From: Acanthaster planci
Taxonomy: Eukaryota > Echinodermata > Asteroidea > Valvatida > Acanthasteridae
DNA length: 23,078 nt
Assembly: GCF_001949145.1 (NCBI RefSeq)
Contig: NW_019091410.1
Location: forward strand, 838,790 to 861,867
Direction of reading: 5' to 3'
The notes under the pieces are model-generated. The model searched no databases, was not told where the DNA came from, and saw only the letters and a program-made list of their open reading frames with translations. Below, in pieces: positions 1 through 10,270 of the stretch (within the stretch, counting starts at the first letter, position 1; every line of letters starts with the position of its first letter). The translations under genes and the position numbers were made by a program.

Positions 1-154
1 GTCTTGAGTTCATGTGAATACTAGTCTTGAGTTCATGTGATTACTAGTCTTGAGTTCATGTGAATACTAGTCTTGAGTTCATGTGAATACTAGTCTTGAG
101 TTCAATGTGATTACTAGTCTTGAGTTCATGTGAATACTAGTCTTGAGTTCAATT
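1..154. repeat. 23-bp minisatellite, about 6.5 copies, cut by the window edge
   Basis: The unit is 23 bp, starts gtcttgagttcatgtg and ends tacta. Copies begin at 1, 24, 47, 70, 93 (24 bp, one inserted a), 117 and 140 (partial). Two subtypes differ at one base, gaatacta against gattacta, and they alternate irregularly, which points to recent unequal exchange or slippage. The array probably continues upstream of the window. The last copy decays after gtcttgagttcaa. Confidence 0.95.
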
Positions 155-594
155 TAGTTTACAGCCAAAAACATAGATAAGTAAATACCAGCAAGCTGTT
201 TGAATTTGTTGTTTGACCATCGTGTCGATAAATGAGATTAGAATTGTTTCCCAAAACATAATTCAAGAATTCCAGACTTTAAATCAAAATACATAAAATG
301 ATTACAAATGTAAATGTTCTAGATTTAAATCCAAAGAAACCAATTAGATCCAATAAGCTCAAAAGGTGGTAGGAAAAGAGGAAGACATTGCATCCAACAA
401 TACTCCAAGCCACACACAAACAAATAAATTACCCAGTCAGACTTTTGATTCCACCTTTTTTAGTAATTTACCCTATGTGTTAGGCTGGTAGCTGATTCCC
501 TTTTCATGAGAGTCAACTCGGTAGACCACCCAGTAGTTCCAACCATTGCGGTTTCATTTCATCAAATTGTAAGCCCTGTTTCTTGTGGTTACAG
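155..594. other. Probable intron of the TUG-like gene, upstream of the UBL2 exon
   Basis: This AT-rich stretch between the minisatellite and the acceptor at 593-594 contains no coding segment I can support. The last bases (cctgtttcttgtggttacag) form a plausible pyrimidine tract and acceptor. Confidence 0.45.
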
Positions 595-679
595 CATGGC
601 TGGCAAGTTGACTGCATCTTCCCAAGAAGCAGATTCAGGCAAATCCGTCCATCCTGTTTGTATCTACTTGAGGCAAGAG
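595..679 (+). CDS. ASPSCR1: TUG probable exon: part of the second ubiquitin-like domain (UBL2)
   Basis: A pyrimidine-rich acceptor (ttacag, ending 594) precedes an open segment ending HPVCIYLRQE, followed by a consensus donor gtgaga at 680. The human UBL2 reads TPVCVYTRDEV at the same kind of position, so P-V-C-x-Y-x-R-x-E matches. The frame gives a phase 2 start and a phase 0 end. The open frame runs on to 826, but the sequence after the donor no longer resembles TUG. The evidence is one short motif plus two splice sites, so this could be chance. It is the right motif in the right order, upstream of certain TUG exons. Confidence 0.5.
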
Positions 680-3600
680 GTGAGACTATTACGGGAGCTT
701 GTCCAAAATGTCGCCGCGGTTTGGCCCTGTTGCGAGGGACCGCCACAATGGCATGAAAACTCACTCATGCAAAGAAAGTTAATGAGGCAGCCCCAGGTTG
801 AGCGCCATTGTGTTGATGACTCTTGAATTATGCATGACTGAGCATGGCAGACCACTTTCAACCGGGAAATTCCTTGCGTAGTGCAAACCACAGTGTGCTC
901 ACACATTTCCTCAAAAGTATTCTCTGAATATAAAAATCAACATGAATACTGTAAATTGGGTGCGCCAGTAGAAATTTCCCTTTTTTCGGCTTTCTTAGCA
1001 CCCAAAACATCTGCCACTAAAAGTGTCGGAATCCTATATAAACTTATTGGGATGGGAAGATTAATACTTTACCAAGAGATTGCCTTGGACATGTGGCACA
1101 TTGGACTGGTCAAAGTTAAGAAGCTTACAAGGATCATTTGTCAACTGGATTTCCGTCGATTTCGGCTTGCGTTGTCTTCCAGTCTAATCATCTGCCTTTT
1201 ATTGCTTGCATGCAAGTATTCCACACAGAAACACCATCAGGAACACTCTGAAATAAGTTGTTTACCAGTCAATCAAAATGAATTGAGAGTTCCTGTGTGG
1301 AAAATGTCACCTCGTGCACCTCCTGCAAAGCGAGTACTGTTTTAGATGCAAATTTCAATTTTTCTGTCCCATAATGCACTGCTGGTGTTAGGATTTGCAC
1401 CACCCACAGCAGCTTTTCGCTCCTGTGTATTCCTTAAATTGAACAGCCAAACTGTTACACGAAAACCTTCAAAGCAGATCGTGCAGAGAATATGTTATAT
1501 CAGATCCCTTCTCAACAGTCAAGAACTGAGGCATAATTGTTCTCTGAAAATGGAATTTCTGCATTTGTGAATTTAGAATTTAGGTTGTCAATATTGGTTT
1601 TGCACAGCCATTGCTTATTTCATTTCCTCGCAATAGATTGTTGGAGAAACCTGGCTCAGAGAAACGACATTAAAATCTCTTGGACTGACGAGCGGAAAAG
1701 CAATCATCAGGTAAAATTCCAGCCTAAGCCTTTTTGTGTCAGGGTATATGAAAGCAAAAAAAAAGGGAAATTAAAATGGAGGCCAGTGTGTCCTCACTTT
1801 GGCTATTTGTGAATAAACCCTATTTGAATTTGAAGATGAGGCACCTTCAAACTGTCTCATAGAGGACAGGTGTAAGTCCTCACAAGCCTTCTTGTGTCGG
1901 GGTAGATGAAAGCTAAATTACATTGAAAATTAAAACAGAGGACTGTGTGTTCTCACCTTTGTTAAAGAATAAATCTTATTTAAATTTTTAGACGAGGTAC
2001 CTTTAAACCTTCTCACAGATGACAGATATAAGTTCTCACAAATCCTAACAACTGCATCAAAAGCCTGTCACGAATCAAGTCTGAAGTCACAAGCTTTTTA
2101 AATAATTTGTGAGAGTGGCATTCCTTTGTCATTGCTCGCTCTTGTGTACTTTGGGACAAAAAATTGTTACTGGATTTTTGACCAGACTTGTCATTTGGCC
2201 TCAGATTTCACTCAACTCCAGCTCTACCAAGAAACCCTCTCTGATCACACAATTCAAACACTCTAATTTCCCTCCTACTTCATTAAAAGCATAAGTAATG
2301 TACTTTTAAAGTACAGATCTTTGTGGAAATACTTCGCTTATCATATAAAAACCTCTAGTTACAAAAACTTACTTAGCAATGAAATATTTTGCCTAGTGTA
2401 CAGTTGGTAACCATTAAAAATTCTGTGTTATTCATATTGCTCCTGAGTGGTACTCTGCTGGTTGTTTGCTCAATGCGTAGATTTGTTTAGCAATGTTTCA
2501 AGCATTGTGCTGTACATGCATTTGGTATCAAGGGACTTCCCTGCCAGAGAGTGAAACTAGAGATGACAGGCCAATTCTTTTGGCCCCAGGACAGGGCGAC
2601 ATGCTATTCAATTACGCTACCATGTTAACGCACACACGCTTATGTGCTCATGTGTCGTGTCCGCAGTCTTCTACGCACATAAAGCTTTTTAACAAAATTT
2701 TCCTGACGTCATCATTTCAGAAGTGCATCACATCTCAGGGCACTTGTGCCCATTTTGCATGCATGTGCAGGCGTCTGCAAAGTTCCAAGTTGTTTGTCCG
2801 TTATGGGACAATTTTACATACCCTGCGTCCCCTCTAGTTCCACGTATGATCTCTGCGAATCACACAAGCAGTTGCAGCATTTTTCCATCAGGAATATGAG
2901 AGGAAAATTGCATCATCATGAGTGCCCTTGAATTCTATCACCAATGCTTTACTCAATTAATTCTGCATGAACTTGTGGAAGCTTCACTACTCTGTGCACA
3001 ATTACATGTATCTTCCCAGGCTAATCCACAGAGCGGTCGATCTTCCAGCTCCACCTGCACAAGCGGCAAAGGCTACCCCCGCAACTCAGATGCAGCAGTC
3101 CACTCATCCATCACCTCCTGCGCCTCAGGGACAGTCCACTTCAGCATCTGGGGGTGATACCAGCATGGAAGCTATGGAGCTGCAGAAAATGGACACAGAA
3201 CCTGGAACTAGTCAAGCAAGTTCCCAAGAGGACAGTGACATGAAGGAGATGAATTTAAAAGCATTCGAAGCCGACGCTCGGAACAAAAGTACCAAACCAA
3301 AACCTAACGTTATTCAATCAGAGATTAAATCGCTAGATTCTGCTCTCCCCGATTCCCCTCAACCCATGGACGTTGAAGAAACTCCAAAAGCAAGTCAAGC
3401 GGCTCCTGTTCCAAGCAGAAATCTTGAAGGAAATGCAGGGGCGCGCCCTAAGCAAACACAGTCGAGACGGGGGGATGCTGCGCCACAACAGATGCCCAGC
3501 TCGCAGCTCACCCCAGAAATGGAACAGGTAAAATAATGAACAGTTTCATGGAGAAATTTATTCAGTCCTACTCCTTAGAAATAGATATGTCTGCTTATGA

Positions 3601-6600
3601 ACCCTAACTGCCAAGCGTATTGTTTGGCTTACACTACACAGTACTACAAAATACTAAGTAAATACTAAGTAATAGTCTGAGCCTGAAGTACCTAGCGCTA
3701 CAGATCACTACTTCTGGCTAGGTTACTTCCATTGTTACTTGTACAGAGAACAATAAAGCCATGCATTCATAGTGCCACAGCACTGTATGGTACATTGTCT
3801 TTTCTATTTTACCTTATGGCTTCAGAGAATAATGAGATCACGTCCACTTACAAACGACAGGACTGAATACTACATTTTACTGCAACTAGTAATTCGTAGA
3901 ACTATGTAGGGTTAGGGTTAAAAAAGGAAAACTTACAGCAAGAACATGTTTACAGCATCTTTTGGATGGTTCTCAGCCGTGCAATTTTATGAGCTAAACT
4001 CTTGTGTGAAATGGAGCGGACAAGAACAGCTTTAATCATTGTTATAGTTCCCCTGTCTATGCACACTAAGCTGATTCAATTTTTGGCAGTGTTGGTAGTA
4101 GTACGGTAATATTTTTCCCCCGTGCAGAAAGCTAATTTAATGGGTGCGGCTCTCGCTGAAGCTATTCTGAAACACCGTACTGAGCAACAGCTAGCCCAGC
4201 TCAAGCAGTCTTGGTCGGCTCAGCTGCAGAGCAGGCCAGCATTTGCAGAATTCAAGGTAAGCTTACGTGAAATCTGGTCTGCCATGCTTTCCCACCAAGC
4301 ATACCACTTTCTAATCAACTAGGATCATGTAGGATTTGTGGAGTGTAAATAAAGTCAGAGACATTTTAAAAACTTTTTTAAGTTCAAAGCTATTGCATGA
4401 AAGTATTCTCATGCCCAACAAACAGGAGTTTTTATCACCCGTCTGAAACCATTCACAGGGCAGGCTCTTGACTAACGGAAATTAAGGTATTTTATGAGTA
4501 CCAGTTATTCATGAGTACCAGTTACTGTCATGAAGTGATTAAGTTTCAATAATTAACCCCAAACTGTATGAAACTTTTAATTGTTGTTTTGCTGGAAAAA
4601 ATCTGAAATTATTAAAATTTGTGAATTTTTTATACAGTAAGCCCTGGGACAACAATAAGTGTACAATATTAAAAAATATACGTTGATAAAATCTCCCTAA
4701 TGGAAAAAAATTACCTCTTTCAAATGGGGATAAACCTTGCAAAGTACTCTGTGCATTTGAAACAATGATCAATGTTGACTAGCTTTTATAATTGGCTTTG
4801 TGTCTTGAAAATATTTGTGATCTTCAGTTTCCAGAGAAGCCCAGTGGCCATCCGCCGCCATTGGGTCTCAAGCAGACGTCTAGCCAGCCCCCAGAGCCCT
4901 GCGAGAGGCATCCGCTCGTGTTTAGTCTGGACCAGGTTACGGGGGACAAGCCGGTTACCGGTCATGACCTGCCGGACGAATTTTTTGAGGTGACTGTGGA
5001 GGATGTGCAGAGAATGATGGCTGACCAGCAATTGCAGCTGTGAGTAAAACTTAATGAGGGTGATTCACAATGCAGTGCGCCACCAAGAGGTCATGGAGAG
5101 GCCTTTTTGGTAGTGCATTGTGGGACAAATATTCCACAAAGTCTCGTTCACTAACTGCGCTGTGCACGGGAAACTTCAATTTTTCTGAGTGTTTGTTTAG
5201 CACGTTTGAAATCTCTAAATTGCTTATTGCAAATATGGGTGTTAGGTTGCCAAATGATGTTTTTTGTGTGGTGCAGGTTATGCCTCAATCAATCAAATAT
5301 CCCCAAGTTTCATACCAAAGTGCGCTCAATCGCGGCAGTGTGTTGATCAAAACTCGAAAAGTGGCCTGTCAGCAGCAAACGCTTGGCGGCACACTGTATT
5401 GTGAATCTCCCATGCTCTTTCTCCTATTTTTATGAATCTTGTTTGTGTTTACTGTACTTTGTGTGCCTTTTACCATGTCAAATTATGCGGCATCTTTAGA
5501 TATCTCAGAGTTTCTGGTAAACCCAAATTCACCGCATTACTTTTTTTAAAAAAGTTGTCAACATTCAATTTCTTAAAATGAGCTTTTTCAAACCCGAAGA
5601 TCTATCATTATGATGAATTAAAGATAAGCTTTCTGTTGTCTATTGTCACTGCAAAATTTTTTTGTATGGTATTGCATCAGTAAAAACAGTTAAACCAAAA
5701 TTTGTGGCAACAAAACAAGAACAGAAAATTTTGTTTGGGAGATTAATTAGGATAGTTTGAACCAAAGAAACACCAAGCAAAATCGGTAACATAAAAATCC
5801 AAGTATTTCTTGAAACATGTTCACAGAATATTGGACCTGGTCACATTTATCTCGTGCAATATGGCCACTTGCCTCGAAGTTTTGGAGATTAAATCGCACG
5901 GTATACACTCAGTTGAGTTGGACAACACCACAGAGGACAAGGTGTCTCGTTTCCCATTTTTCCTGTATCAATCCCCCATTGGCAAAGTAGAGGACGGTAA
6001 TTTGGCAAAGGACTGACCACTGAGGATAGGAAACTCCATGTGTCTGTCCTCTATTAAAAAGTTAAGCACCATCTGTAAGTTCCTTTGTAGCTCACAAGCA
6101 TTTTCATGGCTTTGCTGAGATTTTGTTTATCTGTTTATCCTTTGCCTGTTTGTTTATAACCGAAAGCTATGTTTTGATCGTGTTAACTCAGGAGCCGTAT
6201 GGATGAGCAGCATCTACAGACCCGGGCGATGCGGGAAGCAAATGCCTTCAAGAAGGCCAAGGAGTACTCCAAGGTGGCCGTACGTGTCCACTTCCCTGAC
6301 CGCTACATCCTGCAGGGGTTCTTCCGACCTCTGGAGCTCGTCAAAGCCCTCGGAGACTTCGTCCGAGATCATCTACAGGATCCCCAAACCGCATTCTACC
6401 TGTACACCACTCCGCCCCGTCGCATCCTCAAGGACAATTCCCTGTCGCTCTTCAAGGCTGAGCTGTTCCCGGCTGCCGTGGTCCACTTTGGGTCCGAGAT
6501 GGGCCGCGATCATTACCTACGGGAAGATCTCTTGAGCCAGTTGACGTCTTTTCGCAGAGCTACAGAAGAAGCCACGTCAGTCATTCAAAGAAGCATCTCA

Positions 6601-8752
6601 CAGGATGAGGCTCCAGCAATTACTCACTCAAGCATAAACCAAAGTGTGCAGCTGGGCCCATCAAGTGAGTATGAAAGGGGTTTTGGTGTGTCACTCGTAC
6701 CACACACAAATGGCATAAGTAGCTTAATCTACCTTGAGCAGAATCACTCCTTCATTGGTTAATAAGAGCCAGATTGGTGGGGAGTATTCAGTTTGTTGGT
6801 AGCGACGTACGTGACCCTAACGCATGCATTTCATAGTCATTTGTGTATCAGCGAAGTGCAGTGCCCACCAAAGGAGCCTGCGTTGCTAGGAAAATTGCGC
6901 CCTCTCTCGGTCCAGCTCGGTGCTCAAGAGATGTACCGCATAAATTTCAGGCATAGTTCCAGAAAGTTGCTCCAAATAAACTTCATACGTAGCTCCTTAT
7001 AGGTGTACCATATTCATGCTCATACTTATATGCCACTTCAACCATTTCAGAATTCAAGTAAGTGTGGTACCACCCAAGTATGGCATCTCCTACGATTAGT
7101 CAGTCTTTAGAGTCAGTCCTTAGCGTTTTGTGGAGTAAAATGGTAATTATGAGATGTCACTGAGATAGTTTGTCACCCATGTGCATGTTGTGTGCGGGAC
7201 TTCTTAAATTTGACATGGGTGTACATTTGGCAAGCTATAAACATTTGGTTGATTTTCACATTGAGTGCACGTGTACATTTTGAAAAAGAATTTGGTACCA
7301 CTCATTGCTACCCTCTGTTCAATAGCGGTCGCTGAATTATCCTCTAAATGTAAATCTCTGATATAGAGGGTTTGCATGGCTGCCATTTTGCAGGCCACTG
7401 CTTTTGTTCCATGGAGTAAGCACAAAGAAGATTTCCCAAGATCTCTATCACGCAAAGCCTTTATTTAGGGTTATGTTGTGGTCATAATCTTTTTCTAGTA
7501 TATTGAAGGATTATTAATTGGAGAAGGGAGTTATCAAGATGAAAGTTTGATGATTTGTAAGTGGATTTTCTTTCTGAGATTTTTTCCAAAACTGTGGGAA
7601 AGACAGGTTTTGTGGCATCTTCTCAGAAGGTTGTGGAACTTGAGATGTTTTTGGCCTCAGAATTCTTTGGCACAAGCTTTACTCTCTGAAACAAAACAAG
7701 CATTTGGTATTTCATTCCCGATGCTTTGGTGTCTCCTTCATCAATAGGTGGGGCATCGACATCTAAAGCCTCTGCCCCAGGCAAGGCAGAACCTCCCGGG
7801 CCCAGCAAGAGACAGGCTAGCGGAGAGGCAGCCGCCAACTCCAAGAAGATACCCAAGTGGTTCAAAATGGGTAAGTCAAATAAGTCAATCTATTAGCTCT
7901 GTGCATTCCCCATTGAGGGCGATGTGTGGTTTGTAAAGGATGTGGACACACTTTGACATCCCGTTAGCATGCACTTTTATGTACTGGTCACACACAACTC
8001 CCTGACAGCACTTCGTAAACTCTGTATCAAAGTAACAAAAGAAAATACAGTGGATTGCCTCCTTTAACAAACGCTAATGTAAAACGGTGTGCATCAGTGG
8101 GTAAGCAAATTTGCCCAGAACCAGGCGTTCACCATGTCTTGTCTAAAAACCTTTGAATAATTCAATGTGTTTGCATGGCTGTGCATGCAAATTCTGTGGC
8201 ATAAATCTGAGCCGGGGACTAGGGGATGGAGGTTGATTTCAGTAAAAATAAATTGAAGCTATGGAAAATTTGACATGCTGGGGGGAGGAGAATTGCTGAA
8301 CACCATGTGACACCAAGGGATGCTGTTTTCCATACAGACATCTTATGTATACTTACGCCCCTAAGCCTTACATCACTAGCCGCATGTTTGAAGCTTTTAT
8401 ATGCTTTTAATCTCTTTTTAATTCTGCTGAGTACAGTTTTATTGTTGAGAATTTGGATAAGTACCACAAAATAATCATGCTTCTCTCACCACAAGAAGGT
8501 GGGGGATGAACTAACAGCCCCCCTTTTTGGCTGTTAACCCATCTCTGCTCAGCAATTGTTGTCATTGACCTAGCAAATATCTGTGCCAAGCCATTCCATG
8601 TAATTGGCAGATGCCACAATTGATTCTACTATGTCCATTGCAAGTTACGTCTGCCACTCTTGATGATGACGGCGCGTCACCGTTGTGACGGTCGACAACA
8701 AATTGAAAATGGGCTTTTCTCATTTGCTCTTCTTCAAACAGGGAAAAGGTGA
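595..8752 (+). CDS. ASPSCR1: TUG/ASPSCR1-like UBX-domain protein, 3' part of the gene (span of all exons)
   Basis: In mammals TUG (ASPL, UBXN9) tethers GLUT4 vesicles near the Golgi, is cleaved on insulin signalling, and disassembles p97/VCP hexamers through an extended UBX domain. The identification rests on three blocks recalled from the human protein. LPDEFFEVTVEDVQ corresponds to human LPDEFFELTVDDVR. VAVRVHFPDRYILQGFFRP corresponds to human VALRVLFPDRYVLQGFFRP. The lysine-rich end KKIPKWFKM corresponds to human GKVPKWLKL. Proposed exons are 595-679, about 3020-3527, 4128-4256, 4828-5039, 6192-6664, 7748-7870 and 8742-8752. From 3527 onward every junction keeps frame (phases 0, 0, 2, 1, 1). 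The N-terminal UBL1 is not in the window and should lie upstream. The UBX exons are near certain; the 5' model is weaker. Confidence 0.9.
680..3019. other. Long intron or introns of the TUG-like gene
   Basis: If 595-679 is a UBL2 exon, one more exon for the rest of UBL2 (human pattern LGLTGGSATIRF) should lie here. I looked for that pattern in all three + frames and did not find it. The open frames at 881-1345 and 2493-2837 have no recognisable domain and look like noise. A 158-bp tandem duplication lies at 1728-2041. Confidence 0.5.
1728..2041. repeat. Two-copy diverged tandem duplication, period about 158 bp
   Basis: Copy 1 (1728-1885) begins gcctttttgtgtcagggta and copy 2 (1886-2041) begins gccttcttgtgtcggggta. 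Further shared landmarks in the same order are atgaaag, gaaaattaaaa-type tracts, the tgtgtcctcac/tgtgttctcac pair, aataaa(c/t)c(c/t)tattt, gaggcacctt/gaggtacctt, and taagtcctcacaa/taagttctcacaa at the two ends. It has no coding content. Confidence 0.8.
3020..3527 (+). CDS. ASPSCR1: TUG linker exon (low-complexity Pro/Ala/Ser/Gln region)
   Basis: An open frame of about 169 codons ends EMEQ at a donor gtaaaa (3528), phase 0, matching the next exon. It is rich in P, A, S, Q, T and K, with runs such as PAPPAQAAKATPATQMQQ and acidic/Met segments. No fold is visible. TUG proteins carry a poorly conserved disordered linker between UBL2 and the UBX region, so composition and position fit. The 5' end is uncertain: acceptor cccag ending at 3019 (used here) or ttccag ending at 3048 (exon from 3049) would both work, with different phases. 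The last codons before the donor fit a spliced exon better than the TAA four codons further on. Confidence 0.75.
3528..4127. other. Intron
   Basis: Donor gtaaaa, acceptor ttcccccgtgcag, phase 0. The interior is AT-rich, with a short direct repeat of tactaagtaaa near 3652-3672 and two telomere-like gggtta units near 3908. Neither is extended enough to call an array. Confidence 0.8.
4128..4256 (+). CDS. ASPSCR1: TUG exon, 43 codons, alpha-helical Gln/Ala-rich segment
   Basis: A symmetrical phase 0 exon bounded by gtgcag and the consensus donor gtaagc. It encodes KANLMGAALAEAILKHRTEQ followed by a Gln/Leu-rich stretch ending AFAEFK. The heptad-like Ala/Leu/Gln pattern suggests a helix or short coiled coil before the p97-binding region. 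I do not recognise a specific human counterpart. Its place rests on splice sites and on frame continuity with both neighbours. Confidence 0.8.
4257..4827. other. Intron
   Basis: Donor gtaagc and acceptor gatcttcag, phase 0. A short direct repeat atgagtaccagtta occurs at about 4494-4507 and 4511-4524. No gene is seen. Confidence 0.8.
4828..5039 (+). CDS. ASPSCR1: TUG exon: start of the extended UBX (eUBX) region
   Basis: The exon opens FPEKPSGHPPP, a Pro-rich lead-in, and continues to LPDEFFEVTVEDVQRMMADQ. That block matches the human LPDEFFELTVDDVRRRLAQ nearly residue for residue. In human ASPL this stretch forms part of the helical lariat that wraps the p97 N domain and drives hexamer disassembly. 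The donor is gtgagt at 5040, phase 2 (CT|G for leucine). The open frame would otherwise stop immediately at the TGA inside the donor. Confidence 0.92.
5040..6191. other. Intron
   Basis: A 1.15-kb intron from gtgagt to aactcag. Open frames at 5070-5435 and 5810-6016 have no recognisable domain. Around 5113-5132 the + strand resembles the reverse complement of about 1365-1385 (tgtcccayaatgcact), a possible dispersed repeat in opposite orientation. Confidence 0.8.
6192..6664 (+). CDS. ASPSCR1: TUG exon: UBX domain
   Basis: The first part (SRMDEQHLQTRAMREANAFK) continues the eUBX helix. The ubiquitin-like UBX fold runs from VAVRVHFPDRY (about 6274) to FPAAVVHFG (about 6489). The loop where canonical UBX proteins carry the p97-contacting FPR motif reads TTPPRR (6406-6423), as in human TUG (ITPPK). 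After the fold comes a Ser/Thr/Gln-rich tail. The exon ends in CCA TCA A at donor gtgagt (6665), phase 1. The open frame continues to 6762 only by chance. The sequence is GC-richer than the flanking introns, with many C- and G-ending codons. Confidence 0.97.
6665..7747. other. Intron, with a foldback-repeat fragment
   Basis: Donor gtgagt, acceptor ttcatcaatag, phase 1. It holds the left half of a dispersed foldback repeat at about 7371-7437 and otherwise nothing I can support. The open frames in it are short and domain-free. Confidence 0.8.
7371..7437 (+). mobile_element. Fragment of a foldback (MITE-like) element
   Basis: From atatagagggtttgcatggc to cacaaagaagatttccc this matches the left arm and loop of the hairpin at 19716-19836 in the ABCA-like gene, same orientation, with roughly one mismatch in seven by eye. 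The complementary right arm is missing or badly decayed here. Confidence 0.7.
7748..7870 (+). CDS. ASPSCR1: TUG exon: basic C-terminal tail (KKIPKWFKM)
   Basis: A phase 1 exon encoding a Gly/Ala/Ser/Pro-rich stretch, then ANSKKIPKWFKM. The end matches human GKVPKWLKL, the conserved C-terminal peptide of TUG. A strong donor consensus (ATGG|gtaagt) follows at 7871. I end the exon there and join it to 8742. Without splicing, the frame would add GKSNKSIY and stop at 7894-7896. Confidence 0.92.
7871..8741. other. Proposed last intron of the TUG-like gene (or 3' UTR if the read-through form is used)
   Basis: Donor gtaagt, acceptor gctcttcttcaaacag with a good pyrimidine tract, phase 1. An 8-bp perfect hairpin (taacagcc/ggctgtta, 8512-8536) lies inside. 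A GC-rich patch with cgtcac/gtgacg arms lies at about 8668-8686. No gene is seen. Confidence 0.55.
8742..8752 (+). CDS. ASPSCR1: Proposed 11-base terminal coding exon of TUG (…GKR stop)
   Basis: After the acceptor the first bases GG complete a Gly codon with the G left by the previous exon, then AAA AGG TGA gives Lys-Arg-stop. The protein would end KWFKMGKR. Human TUG ends KWLKLPASKR, so a short basic tail ending in KR fits much better than the read-through tail. The acceptor is the best-looking one downstream of 7871. This is inference from splice signals and a two-residue match; a transcript would settle it. Confidence 0.55.
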
Positions 8753-8813
8753 AAGACTCATGTGTGCTTCATCTCAGATGGAATAAGTACAAATTATGAT
8801 CATCTATTATTTA

Positions 8814-8819
8814 AATAAA
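8814..8819 (+). promoter_or_regulatory. Candidate poly(A) signal of the TUG-like gene
   Basis: A canonical AATAAA lies 62 bases after the proposed stop at 8750-8752, with T-rich and GT-containing sequence downstream (8858-8890). A second AATAAA at 9670-9675 is an alternative. Only the motif and spacing support this. Confidence 0.4.
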
Positions 8820-10270
8820 TGGTATCATTCACTAAGTATCAATTGATGCAAACAAACCGTTTGTTTGATAGATAATATGTGCTTTTGGTATGCAGTGTCT
8901 AAAGATTATTATCTTACAACTGTTCATACAACCGTATGTTCAGTTTTGTTCTGCAGACTTCCATCAGTGCAATCTGTGAACTTCATGCCGATGGAAACAG
9001 GTGATTGTTGTAAAGTATCTTGCTCATGAACATAAGCCCATGACTCCTGTCGGAGTTTGAAACCACAGATGTACCGGCACCACTGCAGACCTGTCAATCA
9101 CTAAACTGAGCATAGCACTCTTTGCATACATTTACATCTAAGTCTTGTCAAGCCTGATTTATTTTCCCAATTTTTATTATTTAGAACAAAAGCATACCAT
9201 TAAGGCTTTGTTTCAAATGAAAAGCATTTTCGGTTCAGAAATTGAAATGATTTCAAAGAGCCCAAAACAGTTTTGTCCAGCAAATCGTCAACTTTGATGA
9301 AAATAAAAACAGTGGGTTTAATTTTTAAAAAAAAGGTTGGTTTTGAGTTTTCTTCGGTTACAATGTTTTTGGAGGTACCATGTAAACTATGTAAAACAGT
9401 CACCATGGCGACAAGTCATAATATGTGACTTTGTTCACAGTTTTTTCTCCTTAAATACCAGTCTGTGTTCCTTCAAAATACAAATGTACGTAGTCTTTGA
9501 AATGCAATCAAAGTATATGCACGCAAATGGTTCTAATTGACATGTAGCTTGGGGGACAAAAGTCAATATTAAGATTAACAAGTGGTTTCTGGTTTATTTC
9601 TCAAACATTTAGATTGGAAAAAATGACATCACTGTGCCACAGCTTTGAGGAGGGTCTTGTAGCTTTTGCAATAAAACAAGCCGACTGAAATTTCTGAATT
9701 TTTGTTGCCGTTTTCTTTTGATGTTTTCAATTAATTGAATTAAATGTAACAATCTTTAAAACACAGTAATCATTGCTGAGCAGTTTTAGGCATGTAAATT
9801 TAGTAATTTTAGTAGTGGTAAGGAATTTTTTTTCTATACAAATGGCATTGTCCGACAAGGGATAAGTTTTTTTCTGCGTGATCAAACTTTGAACCTGGCT
9901 GCATGCCAATTCAGTCAATGAAAACTGGCGACAACGCAGGTGGACTTTCACCGTTTATTTTGGCTGCGTGAGGAGGGATTGCGACACGAACGAGATTGTT
10001 TCTGCCGAATCAGGGTACCTCCACCCTGGAACTTTTAGGATTGAGCTGGTATCAGTATCCATTCATTATTTTCTCCAAAAGTTTGCCGCTCCCTAAAGTT
10101 TGTTCACTTGTTTTGCTTTTGTAGAATTGACTGTAATGAGACGTGGAACCCCGAAAGTTAACTCGGTCAAAAGATAAGCTGTTGTTGATTCAGTGACATA
10201 GTCAACATTCTGTTGCATTAATAGTGCATTATGTTTTCTTTCCAAGCACTGTCTCTAGTCTGTGTTTTAA

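Noticed and set aside
1-154. CRISPR-like reading of the 23-bp array
   Set aside because: The units are contiguous with no unique spacers, and the locus is animal.
881-1345. 154-codon open frame with a hydrophobic stretch
   Set aside because: There is no start context, domain or splice support. Its AT-rich codon use is like the surrounding intron, and it lies inside the TUG gene between exons.
3906-3920. Telomere-like gggttagggtta
   Set aside because: Only about two units, which is expected by chance in AT-rich DNA and is no interstitial telomere array.
5113-5132. Segment resembling the reverse complement of about 1365-1385
   Set aside because: About 17 of 21 bases match. It may be part of a dispersed repeat, but I could not extend the match far enough to define one.
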